DNA from: Ectopseudomonas oleovorans | GTDB taxonomy: Bacteria > Pseudomonadota > Gammaproteobacteria > Pseudomonadales > Pseudomonadaceae | Direction: 5' to 3' | Length of the DNA: 64,000 bases | Assembly: GCF_003052605.1 (NCBI RefSeq) | Contig: NZ_QASO01000124.1 | Span: 1-64,000, forward strand | Shown: positions 50,063 to 58,847 of the stretch, in pieces | How positions within the stretch are numbered: position 1 is the stretch's first letter | How the letters are laid out: each line of letters starts with the position of its first letter | Position numbers and translations under genes: made by a program | Notes under the pieces: model-generated | Told to the model about the DNA's origin: nothing | Databases searched by the model: none | The model's input: only the letters and a program-made list of their open reading frames with translations

Positions 50063-50464
50063 ATGCTGCGTTACATCCTTTCTGCCCTCGCGCTCAGCCT
50101 GATGCTTGCCACTGCACAGGCAGCCTCGCTAAAGGAGATGGAGCTGACTCGCACTCTGGAGCAGGTCGCCCGGCAAAGCAGCGAAGGCACGCCGCGGGCG
50201 ATCAACGAGGACATTCTTGATCGGGGCTATACCGTGGAAGGTCACACGCTAATTAACCATCTCAGCGTGCGCGAAGCGCATGCCGCGCAGATGCGCGGCA
50301 ACCCCGATACGGTGCGCAGCCAACTGGCGGCCAGCGTCTGCCGCAATCCGGGTTATCGCAGCCTGCTGGCGCAGGGCGCGCAACTGCGTTATCAGTTCAG
50401 CGAGTACCGCAGCAACCGTCCGGTTACCGTCGAAACCTTCGACAAGGGTGATTGCGGCCTGTAA
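50063..50464 (+). CDS. PA3611-like quorum-sensing-regulated secreted protein
   Basis: 133 residues: signal peptide about 1-20 (ATAQA), then a mature domain with SLKEMELTRTLEQVARQSSEGTPRAINEDILDRGYTVEG and a C-terminal pair of Cys (ASVCRNPG, GDCGL). The pattern matches the P. aeruginosa PA3611 family, known as a quorum-sensing-regulated virulence-associated protein. Biochemical function is not known. Its downstream neighbours (RHH protein, phosphoketolase, beta-CASP) are also the ones I recall next to PA3611. Confidence 0.8.
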   Translation: MLRYILSALALSLMLATAQAASLKEMELTRTLEQVARQSSEGTPRAINEDILDRGYTVEGHTLINHLSVREAHAAQMRGNPDTVRSQLAASVCRNPGYRSLLAQGAQLRYQFSEYRSNRPVTVETFDKGDCGL

Positions 50465-50477
50465 GTACTGGCCAGGC

Positions 50478-50672
50478 TCAGCCTCGCTGTGCCCGGCGCT
50501 GGGCGTCATCGGCGCGCAACTCGGCGAGCAGGGCCTCCATGTAGCGTGAGCGTCGCCCACCCCCTTCGAGGCGACGCACGCACTCCTCCTGCAGACTCAA
50601 CTGGTTGATCCGTGCCGCCTCCTGCAGCATGCGATAGAGGTCGGTTTCGAGTTCCACAATCAGCCTGGGCAT
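50478..50672 (-). CDS. small ribbon-helix-helix-like protein
   Basis: 64 residues. PRLIVELETDLYRMLQEAARINQLSLQEECVRRLEGG has the strand-helix-helix pattern of Arc/CopG-type DNA-binding proteins, and a basic tail follows. No toxin gene sits beside it, so it is more likely a stand-alone regulator than an antitoxin. GGGAGGGG lies upstream of the ATG. It lies 37 bp after the phosphoketolase gene on the same strand. Confidence 0.72.
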   Translation of the reverse strand: MPRLIVELETDLYRMLQEAARINQLSLQEECVRRLEGGGRRSRYMEALLAELRADDAQRRAQRG

Positions 50673-50709
50673 ACCTGCCCCTCCCTTGCAATTGCCCCAA
50701 CCCGATCAT

Positions 50710-53112
50710 TCAGCGCAGGATGTTGGGATCTCCCGTGCCGGCCAGTGCAGCCCGTTCCTCGGCCGTCAGCCAGGCATCGACCGCTGTGCCCAGCACCTCG
50801 GCGACACTCTGCAGCACATGCGCCCAGGTACAGCCATTGGCGAACAGCATGCCGGCCTCGTCGAAGGTGCCGCCACGGTTGCGATAACCCAGTACCCGAC
50901 AGAACGCACCCTCGCCCAGCACCGTGGACAAATGCCCCCGTGCCACCTCCGGGCGCATATGGCTGAGCAATACACGCCGCCGGTACGCAGCGGGGAACAA
51001 CGCTTCATGCTCTGCAGGCGTAGCCAGCGCCGGTGCTTCCCAGGCATCACGCGGCCCCCGAAAACGTCCCGGCTCCTGCAAGTAAATCAGACGCCAGGCC
51101 ACCGCATGCTGACTCAGACGAACGGCAGCACGGCGCATCGCGTGCAACTGGTAACTGCCGCTGGCGATCAGCAGCACCGGCTCACCCTCGCCCTCGGCAG
51201 CCACCAGTAAGGCACCATCACGGGCCAGCTGTTGCGCCTGCGCCGCCGTGAAGCTGCAGGGCTGCTCGCGCTTGGCCACCACCACGCAAGCCAACCTGCC
51301 GCGCTCCTGATAGATGCCAGGCAGCAGCGCCAGCAGCGAATTGTGGTCGGCCGGCAGCAGCACGCGCACGACATCGTGCATCTCGCCCAGCAGCGCCTCA
51401 CAGAAGGTGGTGTCCTGGTGCGATTGCTGGTTCTTGCCGTTCTCCCAGGTGTGCGAAGTCGCCACCAGCGGCCAACCCAGCCAGCCTGCCGGGCGCCCGA
51501 CCTCTTTCTGCTGGCGGGCGAAGATCAGGCTCTGACGCACCGCGCCGAGCATCTTCACGCAGAACGCCTCGTAACTGGCCACCAGATTCAGACCGCCCTG
51601 GTTGGCCAGGCAGGCGGAAACCACGGCCTCCTCGTTGAGCACCGTGATCACCGCGCCATGCACTGATTCCAGCTCGCTTTCCGGCTGGCTGACACGGTGC
51701 TTGAGCGCCTTCAGCACGCCACCCAGGCGGTTGCTGGCCAGTTCGTCCGGGTTGCCGACGCGGGGGCGTAACTGCGGATTGGCCCGTACCAGATCGACAA
51801 AGTAGCGATCCAGCGCACTCATGGGCGAACAGGCGGCGTCGTGAAAATGCAGCGCTGGCTGTATCGGCTGCGCGGGTTGACGACGGGCCAGTGGATTGTC
51901 TCGCTCAGGCTCACGCCCCTTGCCGGCAGCAAACAGGCTGCAGGCCTCGGCCAATGCCTGGGGCTGTACCCACAACGCCGCCGCATGCTGGTTGAACAGT
52001 TCGCGTGCGTGCGCATCGAGCGCCGGGCTGGCCGGTAGCGGCAGGTTGTGCGCGGCATTGCTGCCAGCGCCATAGAAGCCATAGCCCTTGGTGGTTTCGG
52101 CAATGCCGTAGGGCATGGGCAGGGGATAGTCGATCAGTTCGCGATTGCGCTCATCTACCCGATGCGCCAGGCGCTGCTCCATTTCCCACAGCGCACAGAC
52201 AAAGGCTGCCGGGTCACGCCCATCGAAGCTCAGCGGATCGAAACCACAGCCGCGCAGGTGCCGGCGAAAACCCTCCAGCCCCTCCAGCGTGCCGAGTTCG
52301 GTACGCTGCTCGATACGCCGACCGTTGGCGATCATCACCGGCAGCGCCACACCACAATCCTCGGCACGCCACCAGCGCGGCATCCAGTCGCTGCCGCGCT
52401 GCTCCTCGGCGGCGCCATCGGAGAGGAACGCCACCAGTTTTTCGCCCGGCAATGGCAGATGGGCGTACTGCAGCTCGGCAAAACCCAGGTACCCACCTTC
52501 GGCGATACCGCCGGCGGTGTGCGGGTTGACGTGACTGCCCAGCGGCACGCCAGGGCTGCCATCCGCGGCCTGGGCGTAGCTGTAGAAGTCTGCCGCCAGA
52601 CAGCTCATGCCCGCTTCATCACAGGTATAGCGCTCAGCCTGCTCGGGATGCTGGTTGCCTGTCAGCAGGTTCAGCGCCTCGATTGCCGCCACGCAATGGC
52701 CCTGCCCCATCAACCAGCCACGTGTCTCGGCGGTCAGGGCATTGAGTGCCAGGTAACCGGCGTAGGCAGGCACCATGTTCAGCGCGCCACCAGTATGACC
52801 TTCCGGCACCGGTTTGAAGTCCTCGGCCTGCAGCGGCTGGCCATCGAGTCGAACGCGCTGGGCATAGGTCATGTGCACCACCAGCCAGAGGCCGGCTGCG
52901 GTCAGCGAATCCAGGGCGCGAAACAGGCGGTAGACGCTCGGCAAGTCGGGCTGCAAGCCGCTTTGCACCAGCTGATGGGCCAGACGAAAGACCGCAGCGC
53001 TGGTCTGCGGGCTATGCTGAACAGGTCCGTGGCCCGCCTGCCAGTGGGCGAAGTCGGGGTATTGCTGGGCGTGTTGAGCCAGAGTCGCGGCATCGGGCAA
53101 AAGCTGAGGCAT
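50710..53112 (-). CDS. xfp: phosphoketolase (xylulose-5-P / fructose-6-P)
   Basis: 800 residues, full length for the family. The TPP-dependent N-terminal domain contains VPEGHTGGALNMVPAYAGYL, the thiamine-binding FLSDGAAEEQRGSDW and IANGRRI, and the C-terminal region has SHTWENGKNQQSHQDTTFCE. It splits xylulose-5-phosphate (and possibly fructose-6-phosphate) with phosphate to acetyl phosphate plus a shorter sugar phosphate, a carbon-saving shunt. It is divergent from the beta-CASP gene. Confidence 0.94.
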   Translation of the reverse strand: MPQLLPDAATLAQHAQQYPDFAHWQAGHGPVQHSPQTSAAVFRLAHQLVQSGLQPDLPSVYRLFRALDSLTAAGLWLVVHMTYAQRVRLDGQPLQAEDFKPVPEGHTGGALNMVPAYAGYLALNALTAETRGWLMGQGHCVAAIEALNLLTGNQHPEQAERYTCDEAGMSCLAADFYSYAQAADGSPGVPLGSHVNPHTAGGIAEGGYLGFAELQYAHLPLPGEKLVAFLSDGAAEEQRGSDWMPRWWRAEDCGVALPVMIANGRRIEQRTELGTLEGLEGFRRHLRGCGFDPLSFDGRDPAAFVCALWEMEQRLAHRVDERNRELIDYPLPMPYGIAETTKGYGFYGAGSNAAHNLPLPASPALDAHARELFNQHAAALWVQPQALAEACSLFAAGKGREPERDNPLARRQPAQPIQPALHFHDAACSPMSALDRYFVDLVRANPQLRPRVGNPDELASNRLGGVLKALKHRVSQPESELESVHGAVITVLNEEAVVSACLANQGGLNLVASYEAFCVKMLGAVRQSLIFARQQKEVGRPAGWLGWPLVATSHTWENGKNQQSHQDTTFCEALLGEMHDVVRVLLPADHNSLLALLPGIYQERGRLACVVVAKREQPCSFTAAQAQQLARDGALLVAAEGEGEPVLLIASGSYQLHAMRRAAVRLSQHAVAWRLIYLQEPGRFRGPRDAWEAPALATPAEHEALFPAAYRRRVLLSHMRPEVARGHLSTVLGEGAFCRVLGYRNRGGTFDEAGMLFANGCTWAHVLQSVAEVLGTAVDAWLTAEERAALAGTGDPNILR

Positions 53113-53237
53113 GGGTCATCTCCTGAAAATTCACTTGCAGTTTAGGCACCCGGAGCCCTACATCGAGTGACCTGCATCAAACCACGCGATGCTTCAAACC
53201 GGCAGACTCGCCACATCATCACAACAAGGACAGAACC

Positions 53238-54641
53238 ATGGCCCTGCTTACTTTTCTCGGTGCAATCCAACAAGTTACCGGCTCCTGCTACCTGGTGGAG
53301 AGTCGCGACGGCGCCAAGGTCCTGCTCGAGTGCGGCATGCACCAGGGGCGCCGCCAGGAGGAGGATCAGAACCGCAGCGCCTTCCCCTTCGACCCGCGGG
53401 AGCTGGATGCGGTGGTGATCTCCCACGCCCACCTCGATCACAGCGGGCTGCTGCCGCGCCTGGTCGCCGAGGGTTATCGCGGCCCGATCCACGCCACCGA
53501 GGCCAGCTGCGAACTGCTCGAGCTGATGCTGCTGGATTCGGCCTTCCTGCAGGAGAAGGACGCCGAATGGGAAAACCGCTGGCGTGCACGCCAGGGCAAG
53601 CCGGCGATCACGCCGCTCTACACCATCGCCCATGCCGAGCAGGCGCTCAGCCAGCGCCGCGCGCATGCCTACGGCACAGCGGTCGAGGTTGCCAAGGGCG
53701 TGCAGGCCACCTTCCACAATGCCGGCCACATTCTCGGCTCGGCCATCGTTGAAATGCAGGTGCAGGATCACCACCTGCAGCGTCATCTGGTGTTCTCCGG
53801 CGACCTGGGCAATACCTGCTCGCCACTGATGCAGGCGCCGACCCAACTGAACAAGGCCGACGTACTGCTGATGGAGTCGACCTACGGCGACCGTGATCAT
53901 CGCCCCAGTGACGAAACCCTGGAGGAGCTGGCCGACATTCTGCAGCAGGCGCACAAGGAAGGCGGCAACGTGCTGATCCCCTCCTTCGCCGTCGGCCGCA
54001 CCCAGGACCTTATCTATTACCTAGGCCGCTTCTATCAGGAAGGCCGCCTGCCACAGCAGGCCGTGTTCCTCGACAGTCCCATGGCCATCCGCGCCAACGC
54101 CATCTACAGCCGCTTCCATGATCAGTTCGCCGCCGAAGACCGCGCTGCACTGGCTGCCAAGGGTGTCACCCGGGTAGAGGACTGGCTACCGATCCTGCGC
54201 TGCACGCCAACGGCGGAAGAGTCCATGGCGATCAACCGGATCAAGAGCGGCGCGATCATCATCGCCGGTGCCGGCATGTGCAATGGCGGGCGTATCGTTC
54301 ATCACTTCAAGCACAACCTCTGGCGCGAGAACTGCCATCTGGTCTTCCCCGGCTTCCAGGCCAAGGGCACGCTGGGTCGTTTGATCGTCGATGGTGCGGA
54401 AACGGTCAAGGTGCTGCACCAGCGCATTGCGGTGAAAGCCAGGGTGCACACGCTGGGCGGTTTTTCTGCGCACGCCGGTCAGTCGCAGCTGATCGACTGG
54501 GCGAGCCAGTTCGAGCACCACCCCGAGCTGTACCTGGTGCACGGCGAGCTGGAGAAGATGCAGGCCCTGCAAGCCGCCCTGCGCGAACGCCTGAACTGGA
54601 TCGCCAACATTCCCGAACCCGGTGAGCAGATCGCCCTGTAA
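53238..54641 (+). CDS. MBL-fold beta-CASP RNA-processing-type hydrolase
   Basis: 467 residues. The zinc-binding HAHLDH (63-68), GHILGSA, SGDLGN, MESTYGDR, and the C-terminal RNA-specificity part (GFQAKGTLGR, GGFSAHAGQSQL, VHGELEKM) mark the beta-CASP family related to CPSF-73 and ribonuclease J. It is predicted to be an RNA endo- or exonuclease; bacterial members of this subgroup are poorly characterised. Confidence 0.92.
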   Translation: MALLTFLGAIQQVTGSCYLVESRDGAKVLLECGMHQGRRQEEDQNRSAFPFDPRELDAVVISHAHLDHSGLLPRLVAEGYRGPIHATEASCELLELMLLDSAFLQEKDAEWENRWRARQGKPAITPLYTIAHAEQALSQRRAHAYGTAVEVAKGVQATFHNAGHILGSAIVEMQVQDHHLQRHLVFSGDLGNTCSPLMQAPTQLNKADVLLMESTYGDRDHRPSDETLEELADILQQAHKEGGNVLIPSFAVGRTQDLIYYLGRFYQEGRLPQQAVFLDSPMAIRANAIYSRFHDQFAAEDRAALAAKGVTRVEDWLPILRCTPTAEESMAINRIKSGAIIIAGAGMCNGGRIVHHFKHNLWRENCHLVFPGFQAKGTLGRLIVDGAETVKVLHQRIAVKARVHTLGGFSAHAGQSQLIDWASQFEHHPELYLVHGELEKMQALQAALRERLNWIANIPEPGEQIAL

Positions 54642-54774
54642 CCGGCGCTTACGAAAAGCAGGCAGCGAAACGGCAACCAGGCTGTGGCAAGCGTCATGAA
54701 ACGCCATAATCACGGAACCGGTACGGGCGCGAGCCGCATCAACCTCTCGCCCGGCTCAGAACAGGAGAGCCTTC

Positions 54775-55848
54775 ATGCCTTACGAAGCGGACGACTATCT
54801 GTCGCGCCACGTGCAAACCAGCGAAGTCGACCTGACCCGCAAGGTCGACGAACTGGTGGCACTGGCAGCCCCCGGCAACAGCCCGAACCTGCAGCTGTAC
54901 CGGGAAATGCTCAGTACCGTGATCCATATGGCCCAGGCGGACCGCAACCGCTGGGACGCCAAGATCATGCTGCAGACCCTGCGCGAGATGGAAAATGCCT
55001 TCGGTGTACTGGAACAGCTCAAGCGCCGGCGCAAGGTCACCGTATTTGGCTCGGCCCGCACGCCAGCCGATCATCCGCTGTACCTGCAGGCTCGTGAACT
55101 GGGCGCACGGTTGGCGCAACGTGACCTAATGGTCATCACCGGCGCAGGCGGCGGCATCATGGCCGCCGCCCATGAAGGCGCCGGCGTGGACAACAGCCTG
55201 GGGTTCAACATCATCCTGCCCTTCGAACAAACGGCCAACGCGACGATGCGCGGCAGCAACCACCTGCTGTCATTCCATTTCTTCTTCCTGCGCAAGCTGT
55301 TCTTCGTCAAGGAGGCCGATGGCCTGGTGCTGTGCCCCGGCGGTTTCGGCACCCTCGACGAAGCGCTGGAAGTGCTGACCCTGATCCAGACCGGCAAGAG
55401 CCCACTGGTGCCCGTGGTACTGCTCGATCAACCGGGTGGCAGCTACTGGAAGGACGCCCTGGGTTTCATGCGCCGCCAGCTTGAAGACAATGGCTACATC
55501 CTGCCCAGCGATCTGAACCTGATGCACCTGGTGTACAGCGCCGAAGAAGCGGTGGATGAAATCGTCCACTTCTATCGCAACTTCCACTCCAGCCGCTGGC
55601 TCAAGGATCGCTTCGTGATTCGCCTCAATCATCCGCTCAACGAGGCGGCTCTAGTCATGCTGGACAGCGACTTCGCCAGCCTGTGCAAGGAAGGTGGCTT
55701 TACCCAGCAACCCTACTGCGAGCAGGAGCGCGACGAACCGGAACTGTGCCACCTGACCCGTCTGGCCTTTGCCTTCAACGGTCGTGAATATGGCCGCCTG
55801 CGCGCGCTGCTCAATGTGGTTAACGAGCCGGCGAATTGGGCAAGCTGA
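54775..55848 (+). CDS. LOG family nucleotide 5'-monophosphate nucleosidase-like protein
   Basis: 357 residues. The LOG motif PGGFGT (188-193) with catalytic E196 is intact, and GSARTPADHPLY and GAGGGIMAAAHEGA bind the nucleotide. An N-terminal extension (about 1-90) and a C-terminal one (about 280-357) are unlike minimal LOG proteins. Older annotations call this a lysine decarboxylase, which the motif does not support. AGGAG precedes the ATG. Confidence 0.88.
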   Translation: MPYEADDYLSRHVQTSEVDLTRKVDELVALAAPGNSPNLQLYREMLSTVIHMAQADRNRWDAKIMLQTLREMENAFGVLEQLKRRRKVTVFGSARTPADHPLYLQARELGARLAQRDLMVITGAGGGIMAAAHEGAGVDNSLGFNIILPFEQTANATMRGSNHLLSFHFFFLRKLFFVKEADGLVLCPGGFGTLDEALEVLTLIQTGKSPLVPVVLLDQPGGSYWKDALGFMRRQLEDNGYILPSDLNLMHLVYSAEEAVDEIVHFYRNFHSSRWLKDRFVIRLNHPLNEAALVMLDSDFASLCKEGGFTQQPYCEQERDEPELCHLTRLAFAFNGREYGRLRALLNVVNEPANWAS

Positions 55849-55863
55849 GCTGACGAAGTTGCC

Positions 55864-55925
55864 GTAGCCTGGATGCAATCCGGGGGTATTGGCCTCTCAC
55901 CATTCCCGGATTACATCCGGGCTAT
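55864..55925. repeat. REP pair (GTAGCCTGGATGCAA type), inverted
   Basis: GTAGCCTGGATGCAATCCGGG and the inverted CCCGGATTACATCCGGGCTA bound a 62-bp unit after the LOG gene. Confidence 0.75.
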
Positions 55926-55934
55926 GTAAAGCAA

Positions 55935-55958
55935 GAAGCCCAGCATTGGCTGGGCTTC
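55935..55958. terminator. bidirectional terminator between the LOG gene and nadA
   Basis: GAAGCCCAGC - ATTG - GCTGGGCTTC, followed by CTTTT on the plus strand and TTGCTTT on the minus strand, serving both convergent genes. Confidence 0.85.
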
Positions 55959-55975
55959 CTTTTACTGCATGCCTA

Positions 55976-57034
55976 TCAGGCGTTACCGGCGGCCTTCAGC
56001 CGCGCCGCCTGGGTGAAATCGAGCATGCGCTTGAGCGGCTTGATCGCCCTGGGAATCAGCGCCGGCTCGACATGAATCTCGCCGGAGCCCTGACGCAAGC
56101 CGGTCAGCACGCGCTCCAGCGTATTCATCGCCATCCACGGGCAGTGCGCGCAGCTGCGGCAGGCGGCACCGTTACCCGCCGTCGGCGCCTCGATGAAGGT
56201 CTTGTCCGGGCACAGCTGCTGCATCTTGTAGAAGATGCCGCGATCAGTGGCGACGATGAATGTCGAGTTGGGCAGGGTCTGCGCGGCCTTGATCAGCTGA
56301 CTGGTGGAACCCACGGCATCGGCCAGCTCCACCACGTTCTGCGGCGACTCCGGGTGCACCAGAATGGCAGCATCAGGGTACAGCGCCTTCATGTCCAGCA
56401 ACTGCTTGGATTTGAACTCCTCATGGACGATACAGGCACCGTCCCACAGCAGCATATCGGCACCGGTCTCGTGCTGGATGTAGTTGCCCAGGTGCTTGTC
56501 CGGCGCCCAGATGATGGTCTCGCCGTTGTCCATCAGGCTCTCGACGATCTCCAGCGCGCAACTGGAGGTCACCACCCAGTCGGCACGCGCCTTCACCGCC
56601 GCCGAGGTGTTGGCATACACCACCACGGTGCGCTCCGGGTGCTGATCGCAGAAGGCCGAAAACTCGTCCACCGGGCAACCCAGATCGAGCGAACAGGTGG
56701 CCTCCAGCGTCGGCATCAACACGCGTTTTTCCGGGTTGAGGATCTTCGCCGTCTCGCCCATGAACTTGACCCCGGCCACCACCACGGTCTGCGCCGGGTG
56801 CTGATTACCAAAGCGGGCCATTTCCAGGGAGTCGGAAACGCAGCCGCCGGTTTCCTCGGCCAGCGCCTGGATCACCGGATCGCAGTAGTAGTGCGCCACC
56901 AGCACCGCGTTCTGCTTCTTCAGCTCAGCGGCGATTTCGCGGCGATAGAAGGCCTCCTCCTCGGCTGTCAGCGGTTTGGGCTGTTTGGCATCGAGGTGGG
57001 CCTGAACCAGAAGGCGTTCGGAAATCTGCGTCAT
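55976..57034 (-). CDS. nadA: quinolinate synthase
   Basis: 352 residues. It makes quinolinate from iminoaspartate and DHAP for NAD synthesis. VAHYYCDP, EATCSLDLGCP, VTSSCALE and CRSCAHCPW give the Cys residues that ligate the [4Fe-4S] cluster; VHPESP is also family-typical. The ATG at 57034 matches the normal start; the longer open frame reads into tRNA-Lys. tRNA-Lys and a terminator lie upstream. Confidence 0.96.
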   Translation of the reverse strand: MTQISERLLVQAHLDAKQPKPLTAEEEAFYRREIAAELKKQNAVLVAHYYCDPVIQALAEETGGCVSDSLEMARFGNQHPAQTVVVAGVKFMGETAKILNPEKRVLMPTLEATCSLDLGCPVDEFSAFCDQHPERTVVVYANTSAAVKARADWVVTSSCALEIVESLMDNGETIIWAPDKHLGNYIQHETGADMLLWDGACIVHEEFKSKQLLDMKALYPDAAILVHPESPQNVVELADAVGSTSQLIKAAQTLPNSTFIVATDRGIFYKMQQLCPDKTFIEAPTAGNGAACRSCAHCPWMAMNTLERVLTGLRQGSGEIHVEPALIPRAIKPLKRMLDFTQAARLKAAGNA

Positions 57035-57135
57035 GTCATCGAACCTGCGGTGCTCTTGAGCGAGCTGCGAGTATAGCCCCTGACTCCACATCACCACAGG
57101 CGATGCAGCATCAGCCAGAGGACTTTTCCGAGAGC

Positions 57136-57165
57136 AAAAAAAAGCCAGTCTGACGACTGGCTTTT
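57136..57165 (-). terminator. terminator of tRNA-Lys
   Basis: 11-bp stem AAAAGCCAGTC / GACTGGCTTTT with a TGAC loop, followed on the minus strand by a run of eight T residues. Confidence 0.9.
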
Positions 57166-57171
57166 GCGATC

Positions 57172-57247
57172 TGGTGGGTCGTGTAGGATTCGAACCTACG
57201 ACCAATTGGTTAAAAGCCAACTGCTCTACCAACTGAGCTAACGACCC
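57172..57247 (-). tRNA. tRNA-Lys (TTT)
   Basis: 76 nt with encoded CCA. Acceptor GGGTCGT pairs with ACGACCC, the anticodon loop CTTTTAA gives anticodon TTT, and the T loop has GGTTCGAATCC. Confidence 0.97.
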
Positions 57248-57259
57248 AACGCGAGGCGC

Positions 57260-57287
57260 ATGATACTGATTTAATTCAGGAAATCAA
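57260..57287 (-). promoter_or_regulatory. promoter of tRNA-Lys
   Basis: On the minus strand TTGATT (57287-57282), 16 bp, TATCAT (57265-57260), followed by a GC-rich discriminator (GCGCC). Confidence 0.65.
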
Positions 57288-57305
57288 CACTTCGCGAAAA
57301 CTTTT

Positions 57306-57980
57306 TCAGCAGTAGCGCGTCACATCAGGCACACCTGCCGCGGCGAAACCGGCTGCGCGCAGGCGGCAGCTGTCGCATTTGCCACAGGCGCGGCCCTCGT
57401 CATCGGCCTGGTAGCAGGAGACCGTCAGCGCATAGTCCACGCCCAGGCGCATGCCCGCCTGGATGATCTCGCCCTTGCTCATCTGCTGCAACGGTGCGCG
57501 AATGCTGAAACCCTGCCCCTCGACACCCGCCCTGGTCGCCAGGTTGGCCATGCGCTCGAACGCCTCGACGAATTCCGGACGGCAATCGGGATAGCCCGAG
57601 TAATCCACCGCGTTGACGCCAATGAAGATATCGCGCGCCTCGAGCACCTCGGCCCAGCCCAAGGCAAGCGCCAGAAATACCGTATTACGCGCCGGCACGT
57701 AGGTGGCGGGAATCCCTTCAGTGGGCGATTCAGGCACGGCGATGCTGCTGTCGGTCAACGCCGAACCACCGATGCCGTTGAGGTTCAGGCCAATCATCTT
57801 GTGCTCGACTACACCCAGTTGCCGCGCCACACGCTCGGCTGCCTGCAACTCGGCGCGATGGCGCTGCCCATAGTCGAAGCTCATGCTGTAGCAGCTGTAG
57901 CCCTCGGCCTTGGCCATGGCGACCACGGTGGCCGAGTCCAGGCCACCGGAAAGGAGGATGACCGCTTTCTTGTCGTTCAT
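57306..57980 (-). CDS. queC: 7-cyano-7-deazaguanine synthase
   Basis: 224 residues. ATP-binding P-loop SGGLDS (11-16), FDYGQRH, and a C-terminal zinc site with the Cys residues of SCYQADDEGRACGKCDSC. It converts 7-carboxy-7-deazaguanine to preQ0 for queuosine in tRNA. It starts 2 bp after the queE stop, so the two are one transcript. Confidence 0.96.
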   Translation of the reverse strand: MNDKKAVILLSGGLDSATVVAMAKAEGYSCYSMSFDYGQRHRAELQAAERVARQLGVVEHKMIGLNLNGIGGSALTDSSIAVPESPTEGIPATYVPARNTVFLALALGWAEVLEARDIFIGVNAVDYSGYPDCRPEFVEAFERMANLATRAGVEGQGFSIRAPLQQMSKGEIIQAGMRLGVDYALTVSCYQADDEGRACGKCDSCRLRAAGFAAAGVPDVTRYC

Positions 57981-57982
57981 GT

Positions 57983-58630
57983 TCAGTGTCCCGGCTCGTC
58001 GTTCCAGAGAATCTTGTGTAGCTGCAGTTGCAGGCGTACCGGCAGGTTGTCCGCCACGATCCAGTCAGCCAGCGCCCGCACATCGACCTGTTTATGGCTG
58101 GGCGAAAACAGTACTTCGCCGGCCCTGGCAGCCAGGTCATATTCGATCAATTTGGATACTGCCCAGTCGTAGTCTTCACGCGAGCAGATGACGAACTTGA
58201 CCTGATCGTTGCGTGTCAGCCACTGGACGTTCTCGTAGCGATTGCGCTGCACTTCAGCAGATCCAGGCGTCTTCAGATCGAGCACCTTGCTGACCCGGGC
58301 ATCGACCGCTGAGACGTCGAGTGCCCCACTGGTCTCCAGCGACACCTCGTAGCCGGCATCACACAGACGCGCAAGCAAGGTAATGCAGTTGGGTTGAGCC
58401 AGCGGCTCGCCGCCAGTGACGCAGACGTAGCGCGGCCGATAGGCGGCCACCTGGTCGAGGATACTGTCCAGCGTGACGATCTCGCCGCCGCTGAAGGCAT
58501 AGGCGGTATCACAGTACTGACAGCGCAGGGGGCAGCCGGTAAGGCGCACGAATACCGTCGGCAAGCCGGCAGTACGCGTCTCCCCCTGCAACGAATGGAA
58601 AATCTCGGTAATGCGCAGAGTTTCTTGCAT
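57983..58630 (-). CDS. queE: 7-carboxy-7-deazaguanine synthase (radical SAM)
   Basis: 215 residues. The cluster motif C33-x3-C37-x2-C40 (GCPLRCQYC) binds the [4Fe-4S]-SAM centre, FHSLQGETRTAG opens the protein, and CVTGGEPL is also present. It contracts carboxytetrahydropterin to CDG, the step before QueC. The ATG at 58630 gives the usual N-terminus; the in-frame start at 58663 is less likely. Confidence 0.95.
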   Translation of the reverse strand: MQETLRITEIFHSLQGETRTAGLPTVFVRLTGCPLRCQYCDTAYAFSGGEIVTLDSILDQVAAYRPRYVCVTGGEPLAQPNCITLLARLCDAGYEVSLETSGALDVSAVDARVSKVLDLKTPGSAEVQRNRYENVQWLTRNDQVKFVICSREDYDWAVSKLIEYDLAARAGEVLFSPSHKQVDVRALADWIVADNLPVRLQLQLHKILWNDEPGH

Positions 58631-58804
58631 GGTAGCCACGGGCGTGATGACGAAACAGGCCATCCGCCTCCGTTGCGTGAAAAGACAGGAATGCCGACAG
58701 CAGCCGCCATTCGACGATGCCTGGTGACAAGGACATCAGCCGAGCTGAAACCCTGTCATCAGGCGAGGGGGCATTCTAATGGAAGCCGGCAAACTACGGA
58801 TAAG

Positions 58805-58829
58805 AAAAACCCGCGACTGGCGCGGGTTT
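58805..58829 (-). terminator. terminator of the tol-pal-cpoB operon
   Basis: AAACCCGCG / CGCGGGTTT stem with an ACTGG loop, followed on the minus strand by TTTTTCTT, 19 bp after the cpoB stop. Confidence 0.85.
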
Positions 58830-58847
58830 GTTCATCGAATCTCGAGC

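Noticed and set aside
50478..50672. Toxin-antitoxin system at the RHH gene
   Set aside because: No small toxin-like gene is adjacent; the neighbours are a phosphoketolase and a secreted protein.
54775..55848. Lysine decarboxylase
   Set aside because: The PGGFGT motif with downstream Glu is the LOG nucleosidase signature; no PLP-binding features are present.
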